Shown: positions 1 through 9,625 of the stretch, in pieces
Layout of the letters: the number at the start of each line of letters is the position of its first letter
Numbering within the stretch: the stretch's first letter is position 1
Origin: Lepidodermella squamata
Lineage: Eukaryota; Gastrotricha
Direction: 5' to 3'
Length of the DNA: 64,000 nucleotides
NCBI GenBank assembly: GCA_047495785.1
Contig: JBLDXI010000054.1
Coordinates: 2,418,001-2,482,000, forward strand
Program-made: the position numbers and the translations under genes
Notes under the pieces: generated by a model
Database searches by the model: none
Told to the model about the DNA's origin: nothing
What the model saw: the letters and a program-made list of their open reading frames with translations, nothing else

Positions 1-2053
1 GCTTCTACTGAAATAATCCCACAAGAGAAGGACATCGAAGCATTCGATGCGAAACGCCTCGAGAAAGCCGATGTCGTGCAATTGGTAACAAACGCCGTGA
101 AAGACCTAACTGCCACCCTTTCAATCTCCCCCTCATTCGCTAAACTACTGCTGTACCTGCTATCGTGGGACAAGGCCGCTATTGTCTCTCGATTCACCTC
201 AAACCGCCTTAAATTCCTCGAAGAATGCCGGCTAAGACCTGACCAAAACGCCGCGAATCCGCAGATTTTGATGCAGAGCAAACAACCGTGCCCGGTCTGC
301 CTCGACCCGGCTACCCAGGGCCATTTAGACCCGGCCAACGACAGCTGTAACCACGCGTTCTGCGCAACATGTTGGGGCGAGCATTTTCGAATTCAAATGA
401 CGTCATCGGGGTCTATCGAGATCGAATGCATGGCCGATGGGTGCCGCGTCCTCATGCTTGAAGACTTCATTCTACGCCACTTGCCGAGCCAAAACGAACG
501 CAGCGAGTATTCAGATATAGTTTTCAAATCGCTATGCCGGCGAAATCCGATGCTGAGCCGATGCCCGGGTGGGAATTGTTCGGCTATCTACTCGACCTCG
601 GAAACGTCCGAGCGGTTGAATAACTCGAGTCTAGGTCGGGTTATCTGCGAGCTGTGCTCGACTAAATTTTGTTTTCGATGCTGTGCCGACTACCACGCGC
701 CGACTTCATGCCGCGATATCGCCATGTGGCTGCTGAAATGTCGCGACGAGTCAGAAACGCTGAACTACCTGCGTGCGAATACGAAGGACTGCCCGAAATG
801 TGCGGCGATTATTGAGAAGAACGGCGGGTGTAATCACATGAGTTGTACGCGGTGTAAGCACAACTTTTGCTGGGTGTGCCTCGGCGACTGGCAGGCGCAT
901 AACAATTCGTACGAGTGCAACCGTTACCGCCCGTCCGAGGCGACGGATGGCAATGTTGCGCGAGAGGCGCTACTGCGGTATTTGTTCTATTTCGAGCGCT
1001 GGGACAACCACTCGAGGTCGCTAGCGAAGGAGGCGGCGATGCTGGAGAGGATTGATAAGCGAATTGATGAGCTGATCAGTATGGGCGACCAGGGTACGTG
1101 GATCGACTGGCGGCCGGTTCGCGAGGCGACTGCGGGGCTGCTGCGGGCGCGCTACACTTTACAATACACCTACCCTCATGCATATCTTCTCAAGGTAAAA
1201 TTACAAAATTGACATTTTCAGTAGTTTCTAGCTTGAATTGTTTTAATTCGGTACAATTTTTCAAAATTTTCCAAGATTAGGGGCTTAGTTACTCAACTTC
1301 TCTAAAATATGGTTTATAGCTTTTAATCCTTTGAATCTCAATTTTCATCTGACCTAACCGATATATCCCATTATCATGCATCTTTTGCGCTATTACAAGT
1401 TACAGATTACAAGTTGGACTTCAGCCTACTTGGCCGATATCGATTTTTTAAATCAGTGATTTTTCCGATATCAGCAGTCTTGGAAGCCAACAATGAAAAA
1501 TATTTTACATACCTTATGGTACCAGGTAGCTAAAATATTTGAGAGAAGTATTTGAAACTTGAAAGAATGATCGGGAAAAGTTGGTGCTGGAGCCTCAATT
1601 TTATACGAAGACAAATTAGTTGGACCCTTATTTTTCACTAGTGGCTAGAATCGCTCTGCTAGGGATTTTAACTTTCCCTTATTTTTGGCCATTTTTCTTG
1701 CTGAATCCTAATTATTTAGTGGAATCCACCTTAATAGTGCTAATAATCAGCATTAAGTAGCCTTCGTAACTGGGAACTCCCATGCTTATTTTCTCTTTTT
1801 TATTGATCGAATATTTATTCGATTTATTGACCACATTTTATTAATTTTACATAATTTTACCCAGGATGACACTGTAAAGGCGCTATTCGAAAACAGTCAA
1901 GCTAGACTGGAACTCGAGGTCGAAAACCTGTCGCACTTGCTGGAGCGTTTCGATTTCGGAGACCGCGCTTCCATCGTCGCGAAAGCTACTATTGTCGAGA
2001 AACGGCGCGTGATATTACTGCAAGACTTCGCTCTTCCGTCTTCAGCGCAGTGA
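1..2053 (+). CDS. Ariadne-type RBR E3 ubiquitin ligase, 5' end outside window
   Basis: RBR E3 ligase: a ubiquitin-charged E2 docks on RING1 and ubiquitin passes through a cysteine in RING2. Exons 1-1194 and 1865-2053 (intron GTAAAA...CCAG, phase 0) give 460 residues. The frame is open from base 1, so the true start lies upstream. Seen in order: a helical segment like the ariadne N-terminal region, RING1 starting CPVCLDP with CNHAFCATCW, an IBR with CPGGNCSAIY and FCFRCCADYHAPTSC, RING2 CPKCAAIIEKNGGCNHMSC (last C is the expected catalytic cysteine) then FCWVCLGDW, and the ariadne domain including YLFYFERWDNH. Exon 2 supplies the ariadne tail with FENSQARLE and EKRRVILLQ. The C terminus after RRVILLQ is shorter than I recall for the family. 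Family assignment is sure; the exact paralogue (ARIH1-like) is inferred. Confidence 0.93.
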
Positions 2054-2610
2054 AAGCACTTTGATTCACGTTGAATCATTTGAAACATGAACGAAGTCTT
2101 TCTTTTACTGCAAATTTTCTTACACTTGAGATATATCAATAGTAATAATACTACGTTGACGATTGTTAAGGTGCTTTGTCGCGAATCTCGCCTGGAGAAA
2201 ATCAATAATTTCACCCAAAAAAAAACAGAAAATGTTATAGCTTGAATAACCCGGTTAAATGCATGCCGCTTATACTCTAGTTTGCTAATTTTCAAAACAC
2301 AAGCAATGTAAACCCGCGGAATTTTCCCCCGATTTTCTACGACATTTTTTTCTCGTCGCCTGTACCAAGTACAATTTGGCCCACCTTGACAATTTATATT
2401 ATAATGTATGATGCAACATACTTGTTATCTTTATTCCAGCAGATGTGAAACTTGACCTATCACTCTTTTAGAACGCGTGACAAAGATTTCGCTAGTCGCG
2501 ATCCGGAAAAATGAGAAATTTTCGTTGTTTTATTCTGGGTTAATTTTTTTAGATTTGCGATATTTATATCATTACTTGAGATGAAACTCGCTGGTATCAA
2601 TACTCATCAG
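2054..2610 (+). other. Intergenic region and putative 5' end of the snoRNA host gene
   Basis: No coding signal on either strand; the short minus-strand frame here is a shadow. The first host donor I can place is GTTTGT at 2611 after CATCAG, so an exon of the non-coding host ends at 2610. Pyrimidine-rich stretches near 2430-2440 and 2520-2535 could hold the transcription start, but the sequence does not decide it. Confidence 0.4.
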
Positions 2611-2653
2611 GTTTGTTGTTTTAAAATATTTATCTAAAACTGGTTAAATGAAA

Positions 2654-2718
2654 TGAAATGATGATCATAGTTATCCCTGTCAGACACCAATTTGGTGATA
2701 TTTTTGGTATCTGATTTC
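2654..2718 (+). ncRNA. Box C/D snoRNA copy 1 (LSU guide kept, SSU guide replaced)
   Basis: Box C ATGATGA at 2658-2664 and box D CTGA at 2711-2714. The first guide region still reads GTTATCCCTGT. The second half is unlike all other copies: a C'-like GGTGATA followed by TTTTTGGTAT before box D. It may guide another target or have lost function. Confidence 0.65.
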
Positions 2719-2862
2719 AAATTCTTTGCTATAAGCTCATCAATTTTTTATTTTATTTTATTTTTTCGTAATTGATTTTCTCCTTTTCAGGTCATTATAT
2801 GCGCGAATGGTGATTTGAAACGTAAGGTAAATAACCGATTACATTTATAGTGAAAATAATTA

Positions 2863-2929
2863 GTTGATGATGAACGTTATCCCTGTCTGTATGTCAAATC
2901 TGTAGACACAATTCCTCGTTTCTGACATT
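2863..2929 (+). ncRNA. Box C/D snoRNA copy 2
   Basis: Box C ATGATGA 2867-2873, box D CTGA 2922-2925. Both guides are intact (CGTTATCCCTGT before a CTGT D' box, AATTCCTCGTTT before box D). The linker CTGTATGTCAAATC is shared with copy 7. Confidence 0.85.
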
Positions 2930-3113
2930 ATTTTATTGAATAGTTGTCTTATGAATGGATTTTTTTCTCGCATCAGCTTTAAATACTTGCTATTTTTCAG
3001 GGTTAATTCAATACGCTTCAATGGCTTCTCGAAAGCGGCCCTGCTAAAACCACAGCTAATAGAAGGTAAGTAATGTCCTTGTTTGGTCTGAACTCTGAAC
3101 AGCTCTCAAACCG

Positions 3114-3177
3114 TTTTATGATGAACGTTATCCCTGTCTGTAAATTCATGGAGACACAATTCCTCGTTTCTGATTTC
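3114..3177 (+). ncRNA. Box C/D snoRNA copy 3
   Basis: Box C ATGATGA 3118-3124, box D CTGA 3170-3173. Both guides are intact. The linker CTGTAAATTCATGGAGAC is shared with copies 10 and 13. Confidence 0.85.
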
Positions 3178-3333
3178 TCGATTTAACGTCGAATTCATGA
3201 ACCTTGCACTAACTCATCGGCTAATTTATTTATTTCTTTTACCCAGAAATGCGAAGATGGCTGACTGGCTGATGGCTACAATTTATAAATCGAGTGGTGA
3301 GTTATAGCCAATTTTTATTAGTTTACGATAGAA

Positions 3334-3398
3334 TTCGATGATGAGCGTTATCCCTGTCTGTATAACATCTGTAGACACAATTCCTCGTTTCTGATGTT
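3334..3398 (+). ncRNA. Box C/D snoRNA copy 4
   Basis: Box C ATGATGA 3338-3344, box D CTGA 3391-3394, both guides intact. The downstream intron (TGTTTCTATCCACC onward) and the GTATTGTTCG exon-like stretch match those after copy 15, so the two units are duplicates. Confidence 0.85.
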
Positions 3399-3662
3399 TC
3401 TATCCACCTCAATATTTTGAAAAAAATATGCGGGTTCATTAATTTGAAAATATGCTGTTTCAGGTATTGTTCGATAGCATTTCGCTGCTGGCAGAAGTTG
3501 GAGATTTCTATAATTTGTCCACTAATGATTCATTATTTCCTTGATTGCTAAGTTTTAATTTGTGAATTTCAGATTTGGAAACCTCGTTTTTATCTCGAAC
3601 TCGTTATCGCCAGCTCTTGAAAGGTAATAAAATATCATGGTTTTCTCGTCCCTTCATTTTTC

Positions 3663-3727
3663 GATAGTGATGAGCGTTATCCCTGTCTGTATAAAATCTG
3701 TAGACACAATTCCTCGTTTCTGAATTT
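3663..3727 (+). ncRNA. Box C/D snoRNA copy 5
   Basis: Box C GTGATGA 3667-3673, box D CTGA 3720-3723, both guides intact. The downstream intron and exon resemble those after copy 11. Confidence 0.85.
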
Positions 3728-3905
3728 GGATATTTCTATTATTCCTCCACTTATGATTTTATAGCTTCCGGAGCTATAAATTTAATTTTTTTTATTTCAG
3801 ATTTGGAGCCTCTCAAACTTCAAATCCCTCTGTCCTCTTGAACTGGCTGTCCCGGCTATTGAGAGGTAGTTGAATTCAGTGTTGCTCGTGAAACCGTGAA
3901 GCTTT

Positions 3906-3972
3906 GATAATGATGAGCGTTATCCCTGTCTGTATCTAAAATCTGTAGACACAATTCCTCGTTTCTGATACT
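3906..3972 (+). ncRNA. Box C/D snoRNA copy 6
   Basis: Box C ATGATGA 3910-3916, box D CTGA 3965-3968, both guides intact. The linker CTGTATCTAAAATCTGTAG is shared with copies 12 and 15. Confidence 0.85.
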
Positions 3973-4131
3973 TATAGCTCAATATTGCTCTGATATCTGA
4001 TCTACATTTGCCTAATCCAAATATTTACCCCATTTTTCAGGGCATGTGCGGTGGTTTTGCGGTGGGAAGTCCAGTTCAACGTTTGAATGAAAGGTGAGTC
4101 TGAATTCTGAAATGGCAGACCTATTACGTAT

Positions 4132-4196
4132 TTAAATGATGAACGTTATCCCTGTCTGTATGTCAAATCTGTAGACAACTCTGTAATTCTGAATTC
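4132..4196 (+). ncRNA. Box C/D snoRNA copy 7 (SSU guide altered)
   Basis: Box C ATGATGA 4136-4142 and the LSU guide are intact; box D CTGA 4189-4192. The guide next to box D reads ACTCTGTAATT instead of AATTCCTCGTTT, so pairing to the SSU site is lost. Confidence 0.75.
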
Positions 4197-4365
4197 TAAC
4201 TAGCACCAAAATTCAAAAATCAATTTCTTAACGGCAACTTTCTTTAATGGGCGATTTTTTCCATTTCAGAAATTGCGCGCTTTTCTGGAGGCAAGAGCAT
4301 GGTCGAGCCTATTTCTGTCGATTACAAGGTGATTTTCTTAACAGTATTTATGGCTTTTAACTTTC

Positions 4366-4430
4366 TTAGATGATGAGCGTTATCCCTGTCTGTATCAAAT
4401 CTGTAGACACAATTCCTCGTTTCTGAAGAA
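4366..4430 (+). ncRNA. Box C/D snoRNA copy 8
   Basis: Box C ATGATGA 4370-4376, box D CTGA 4423-4426, both guides intact. Confidence 0.85.
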
Positions 4431-4585
4431 ATTAAAAAAGATCAGGCTAAATCATTTTCTATTTATAACCTATCTTATGAATGGTTTCATTTCGTTTTCA
4501 GAATCTTCCAGCAGCAGCGAAATCAACTCGGCCAAATGTGCTAAAAGAGGTGAGTAACATCTTCAGATTTTCCCCTGGGCTTTCT

Positions 4586-4649
4586 GATCATGATGAGCGT
4601 TATCCCTGTCAGTACAACCATGTTGACAAAATTCCTCGTTTCTGATGTT
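4586..4649 (+). ncRNA. Box C/D snoRNA copy 9 (D' box variant)
   Basis: Box C ATGATGA 4590-4596, box D CTGA 4642-4645. Both guides are present, but the D' box after CCCTGT is CAGT rather than CTGT, and the C'-like stretch is ATGTTGAC. Confidence 0.8.
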
Positions 4650-4833
4650 CCTCTTATCAAAAAATTATTAATATTTATTTTCATTTTGAGATTAAATTTC
4701 ATTTTGGGTTCGTTTTTCAGAAGCAAACTGTAACCACTGAGCCATTCAGCCGCTACAAAATCGAACCGGGAAATATCGAGACTTGGCTGCTGTCTTGTTA
4801 GGTAAGCACGATTCATACCCAATCAGCCATAAA

Positions 4834-4897
4834 TTTGGTGATGATAGTTTTGTAGATCTGTAAATTCATGGAGACAAAATTCCTCGTTTCTGAAAAG
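4834..4897 (+). ncRNA. Box C/D snoRNA copy 10 (LSU guide lost)
   Basis: Box C GTGATGA 4838-4844, box D CTGA 4890-4893. The SSU guide AATTCCTCGTTT is intact. The D' guide is replaced by TAGTTTTGTAGAT before CTGT. The 3' half matches copies 3 and 13. Confidence 0.75.
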
Positions 4898-5072
4898 AAT
4901 TTCTCCCTATACTTTGTTACTCGGATTAATTTTTGGGATCTTTGGTAATCAGAATTATTTTTGTTTTTCAGTTCTGGTTTCGAATTATCTGATTCACGGC
5001 TGGATCGAATCGGCGTGAAAAGTCAGGACAATGTGAGTTATTTTAGGCGTTTTTGTTTGGGTTTAGTTCTCG

Positions 5073-5137
5073 CCATATGATGAGCGTTATCCCTGTCTGT
5101 ATAAATTCTGTAGACACAATTCCTCGTTTCTGAAGTT
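5073..5137 (+). ncRNA. Box C/D snoRNA copy 11
   Basis: Box C ATGATGA 5077-5083, box D CTGA 5130-5133, both guides intact. The neighbouring exon 5211-5273 is a diverged copy of exon 3801-3865. Confidence 0.85.
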
Positions 5138-5317
5138 GAAGATATCTATTTTTCTCCCACTTTAAGATTTACCATATTCTGGAGCTACACATTTTTATTT
5201 TGCATTTCAGATTTGGAAGCCTCTCGAACTTTTCCCTGTTTCCTCGTGAACTCGTTGTCCCAGCTGTTGAGAGGTAATTGAATTTCTATTCTTTTCTCGT
5301 GATCCCTTGAAATTTTC

Positions 5318-5384
5318 GATAATGATGAGCGTTATCCCTGTCTGTATCTAAAATCTGTAGACACAATTCCTCGTTTCTGAGTAA
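5318..5384 (+). ncRNA. Box C/D snoRNA copy 12
   Basis: Box C ATGATGA 5322-5328, box D CTGA 5377-5380, both guides intact. The linker is identical to copy 6, so copies 5-6 and 11-12 look like one duplicated block. Confidence 0.85.
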
Positions 5385-5536
5385 AAATCTTTTGATATAG
5401 TGGAGTCTAGAATTGAGCTTTTTCAATAATTTTTCATCAAATTCTCGATTTTTCAGGTTCTCATACTACAAAGCTACGAATTGCGGCACAAATTTGATGT
5501 AAGTTTTTATGAATTATTTAAGATTTCTTCGTCCAA

Positions 5537-5600
5537 GTTGATGATGAACGTTATCCCTGTCTGTAAATTCATGGAGACAAAATTCCTCGTTTCTGATAAA
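5537..5600 (+). ncRNA. Box C/D snoRNA copy 13
   Basis: Box C ATGATGA 5541-5547, box D CTGA 5593-5596, both guides intact, linker as in copy 3. Confidence 0.85.
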
Positions 5601-5777
5601 CAATGACCATAGCTTTCTTCCATCAAACTGATTTCAGATGTTATCGTATTCTTCATGACTAAATTTTTGTAATTTTTGCAGGCGTTTCAATTCGAGTTTA
5701 ACCGAGAAGACGCTGTGCTACGTAACCGTCCCCTAAAATCGTAAGTTGATCGAATAGTTTTCAAGCTGTTCTGTGCG

Positions 5778-5843
5778 ATCTATGATGAACGTTATCCCTG
5801 TCTGTATGAAAATCTGTAGACACAATTCCTCGTTTCTGAATAT
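5778..5843 (+). ncRNA. Box C/D snoRNA copy 14
   Basis: Box C ATGATGA 5782-5788, box D CTGA 5836-5839, both guides intact. Confidence 0.85.
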
Positions 5844-5997
5844 TTTCGAAATCCAACTTATTTCATGGATTATCATGGAATTATTTTTGTTAATCGAATT
5901 TTATTTTTTTGCAGAACGATCGAACATTGTTGCAGACCGTCGATGCGGTATTAGACAAAGGTGATTTTTTTGCCTCTCAATTTGCCCTAGTCATAGA

Positions 5998-6064
5998 TTT
6001 CATGATGAACGTTATCCCTGTCTGTATCTAAAATCTGTAGACAAAATTCCTCGTTTCTGATGTT
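5998..6064 (+). ncRNA. Box C/D snoRNA copy 15
   Basis: Box C ATGATGA 6002-6008, box D CTGA 6057-6060, both guides intact. It lies in the last intron of the host, just before the terminal exon at 6129. Confidence 0.85.
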
Positions 6065-6325
6065 TCTATCCACCTTAATATTTTGAAAAAGGTACGCGGG
6101 ATTGTTAATTAGAAAAATTATTTTTCAGGTATTGTTCGGTAGCATTTCGCTGCTGGCTGGAGGAGGCCGCCAATGTCACAACGTGTTCTGATGGCCCAGG
6201 TTACGATTTTTAAGATGGAATACTCGCATTATGTTTTTGCTGATATCATGTTTCGGCACTGCTAAATTTGAGTCGAAAAATTTAATTTCTAGATTTATTT
6301 TTTGGAAAATAATTGAAACTTGACA

Positions 6326-8553
6326 ATGGCGTCAGTCGTTCCTCACCTTGCCTCGCCGAACTTGTCGGGCGAAAAAATTCGCAAATTGAACGATATCGCG
6401 TACCACATTCGTATCCACTCGATTCGATGCACAACCGCCGCCGGCTCTGGCCACCCTACCTCATCGGCCTCGATTGCCGACCTCCTATCGGTCCTGTTCT
6501 TCGACACGATGGTCTACTCGCAGCAGGACCCTAGCAACCCGGCTGCTGATCGTTTCATCCTATCGAAGGGCCACGCGTGCCCGGCGTTGTACGGCGCCTG
6601 GGTTGAGGCCGGGTTCTACCCGGAGTCGGAGCTGGACAAAGTTCGATCGTTCGGATCTGACCTCGAGGGCCACCCGACCCCGCGTCTTCGTGAAATCGAT
6701 GTAGCCACCGGGTCACTGGGACAGGGTCTTTCGGTAGCCGCTGGTATGGCCTATGTTGGAAAGTACCTGGACAAAGCGCCTTACAAGGTATTTATTATAG
6801 ATCTTTATCTATTTATTGAATATTTTTCAAGAAATCCTGCTTAAAAATCTAAAAATTGAATAATTATTGCCCCTTGAAATTAATTCAATATTTTTTTCAG
6901 GTCTTTTGCATCATTGGTGACGGTGAGTCTCAAGAGGGCTCAATCTGGGAGGCCCTCTCCTTTGCCAGCTTCTACAAACTCGACAATTTGGTGCCTATTT
7001 TCGACGTGAACCGCCTCGGCCAGTCCGACCCGACCATGCTGCAACACAACATGGACGCCTACCGCGCCCGAGTCGAGTCGTTCGGCTGGCGGGCTTTCAT
7101 CGTTGACGGCCACGATGTCGTCTCAATCTGCAGCGCCCTGCGCGAGGCCCGCAACGGCGGCATCCCGACTTGCATCCTCGCGAAAACGTTCAAGGGCCAC
7201 GGCATCCCCGATATCGAAGATGTTCTGAACTGGCACGGCAAGCCGCTGGCTAAAGACCAGGCGCATAAGGCCATCGAATTTTTGAAGTACCGCATGTCCT
7301 CGGCCGAGGCTGCTCCGTCGGGCTCGCACGGCCTGGTCGCCACCGCCCCGACCTGGACCGTCCCGCCGCCGGTTGATTTCCCCCATTTGACCCTGTCCGA
7401 GGCCCCGAGTTACAAACTGGGCGATAAAGTCGCGAGCCGTAACGCTTACGGAACCGCCTTAATCAAACTAGGCACTGCCTCTGACCGCGTCATGGTCTTT
7501 GACGCTGATGTCAAAAATTCGACGATGACTATCGGATTCAAGAACAAATTCCCAACCCGTTTTGTCGAGTGCTTCATCGCTGAGCAGAATTTGATCGGAG
7601 CGGCTATGGGTGCTGCGTGCCGCAACCGAGCTGTTGTCTTCGCCGGGACATTCGCGTGCTTCCTGACCCGTGCTTTCGACCAGTTGCGCATGGGCTGCAT
7701 CTCCCAGACGAATTTGAACGTCATGGGCTCGCACGCTGGTGTTTCGATCGGGGCGGATGGCCCGAGCCAAATGGCTCTCGAGGATATCGCCATGTTCCGA
7801 TCCCTGCCTACCTGCACTGTTTTCTACCCATCCGACGCTGTTTCGACCGAACGAGCGGTTGAGCTGGCCGCCCAGACTAAGGGCTTGACGTTCATCCGAA
7901 CCACCCGAGGCGCTACCCCGGTTATCTACAAGAACGACGAGCCGTTCCATGTTGGCCAGGCGAAGGTTGTTCGCCACAGCGCGGGTGCTAAGTGCGTGGT
8001 GATTGGCGCCGGTGTCACTCTGGTCGAGGCGCTCAAGGCCGCGGATGAGTTGGCGAAATCTGGCATCGAAACAACGGTTATTGATCCGTTTACGATTAAG
8101 CCGATCGACGTTAAGACGATTGGTGATGCTGTTAAGGCGGCTGGCGGCCGTTTGGTTGTTGTCGAAGACCATTACGCTCAAGGTGAGACTAATTTATTAT
8201 ATTCGATTTTTTGAAATTTTGAAATTCAGAACATTTATAATTATAATTTAAAAAATTTGAAAAAATTCAATTTATATTTTGGTAATTTCTTAAATTTTTT
8301 TCTAATAATTTTATTCGTTTTTGTAAAATCCCTCCTTAATTTTAAATTTTTTCCTAATTTTTAAGGTGGCATCGGCGAGGCTGTTTTGTCAGCTTTGACG
8401 TTCGAAACTTCGCCGCCTGTTCAAATCACGGCTGTTCAACACCTGGCCGTCCGCGAGGTGCCGCATTCCGGCCCTGAGGAGACGATTCTCGCGCATTACG
8501 GCATCGATTCCGGTGCTATCATTGCCGCGGTCAAGAAAGTTGTTGCCGCTTGA
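6326..8553 (+). CDS. tkt: Transketolase, copy 1
   Basis: Cytosolic pentose phosphate pathway enzyme that moves two-carbon ketol units between sugar phosphates with thiamine diphosphate (ThDP) and Mg2+. Exons 6326-6787, 6901-8182 and 8366-8553 give 643 residues, close to the animal enzyme (about 620). The start is the ATG in TGACAATGG; a TTG six bases upstream is not needed. Visible: [10 protein letters not shown] (ThDP contact), [21 protein letters not shown], the ThDP motif GDGESQEGS running to IFDVN, catalytic Glu in [26 protein letters not shown], and the C-terminal swivelling domain with [15 protein letters not shown]. Intron 2 splits the Gly codon in AQ|GGIGEA; the other two transketolase loci split the equivalent Gly. 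Coding is GC-rich beside AT-rich introns. An AATTTCTAG about 30 bases before the ATG could accept a leader or end a 5'UTR intron. Confidence 0.96.
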
Positions 8554-9625
8554 AGCGAAAAAATATATTGGACTTGAAGCGAGAAAACTTGCGCAAGGGT
8601 GTTAGACTAATTTTTGTTGAAGCTTCATCACCTTTAGTTTGCTACCTAAATCGCATTAAGCCATGACGCCTGTTTCAGGCTCCGTAATTAGAGATCTGAT
8701 TACTACTATATAGGAAATGTCAGTTATAATTTGAGTTTTCTCGTCGAAAAATTGTGATTAATTAATTGCGGGCAGGTTATATCATAGTCAAAATCGTTTA
8801 AAGATACTCGTTAATTTTTCCAGAATTCTGCTTTTGTTGTGCTTCTCATGATTTTAAGGTGGTTGACGGCTCTTGAAAAAAACGAACCCGTGTGATTGCG
8901 AGTTTTTGTATCTAGCTTCGAAACTAGCCATATATAGCCTAATCAATTGATGGTTCTTGATGATTATCATTATTTCTAACTGGTGATGAACTGGGTTATT
9001 ATGCCTGTCTTCTTGCTCGTCTCGCTTAGCGAATAAATATTAACCTTTTTTTGTCTCAAGGATCTTTCCTCGCGGTTTTTACTGGGCTTCATCAGGTTAA
9101 AAACCTATATTTTTGCTGTTAAAAAAATGATTGATTATTATTACCATTATTATTCACCTTTCGAAAGTAAAATTGTATTTATTGCGTGAAGTGAAAGCGA
9201 TAGTTTTTGAGTGACATTAAAACCGTTGCATGCCAATAAAACACCATTATTAACAAGTCGGAATAAAGAGGATTTAGCCGTATCTGTGGAAAACAGAATA
9301 AAACAGAAAATGATGATTTTTAGGGTGGATTTTTTATTTATTTTCTAGGTTATAATTATTCGTGGCATTAGAAGAATATGCTGCTGTTGAAATCGCGCTG
9401 AAAGTCGTGCCAAAAGCTTAATGGGCCAATTTTATCCGAAATTGACTCGGGAAATGGAGGTGAGGCGTTATCTCGAAACGCTGCCGCAAGACGGTGATAT
9501 CACGCCATGATATCTGAAATGTAATAATGCCGTCTAGCGCTAATAATTTCTTATCATTTCACTACCAGTACCTGCTACCACTACTATGGTATTTTTCAAT
9601 TTTTCCTTGAAGCGTATTAAATTTT
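8554..9625 (+). other. Intergenic region after transketolase 1
   Basis: Presumed 3'UTR of the upstream gene and AT-rich intergenic DNA. AATAAA-like hexamers occur near 9030 and 9260-9300, but none is tied to the gene with confidence. No coding frame or RNA gene that I can support. Confidence 0.5.

Larger units (their letters stand above)
2440..6260 (+). ncRNA. Non-coding snoRNA host gene with 15 intronic C/D snoRNAs
   Basis: UHG/GAS5-like host: short exons separated by introns, each with one snoRNA. Exons readable from GT/AG ends: 2791-2821 or 2826, 3001-3065, 3247-3296, 3573-3623, 3801-3865, 4041-4093, 4270-4328, 4502-4549, 4721-4801, 4972-5032, 5211-5273, 5457-5498, 5682-5740, 5915-5960 and a last exon from 6129. 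Acceptors are mostly TTTTCAG, TTTGCAG or ATTTCAG; donors GTAAG, GTGAG or GTAAT. The D box usually lies 60-90 bases before the 3' splice site, as in animal intronic snoRNAs. The exons carry no sustained reading frame, and several are diverged copies of each other (3573, 3801 and 5211 all begin ATTTGGA; 3464 and 6129 both begin GTATTGTTCG). The first exon and the 3' end near 6200-6290 are not fixed. Confidence 0.85.

Noticed and set aside
2654-6064. Regularly spaced repeats resembling a CRISPR array
   Set aside because: Units carry box C/D motifs inside GT-AG introns of a eukaryotic gene; spacers are exons and introns, with no cas genes.
7446-8181. Long minus-strand open frames across transketolase 1 (237 and 123 codons)
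   Set aside because: Antisense shadows of GC-rich coding sequence; the same frames recur antisense to transketolase 2 at 14178-14909 only because the genes are paralogues.
8980-9035. GTGATGAACTGGGTTATTAT resembles the start of the snoRNAs
   Set aside because: No CTGA box at a suitable distance and no guide similarity; not in an intron of the host.
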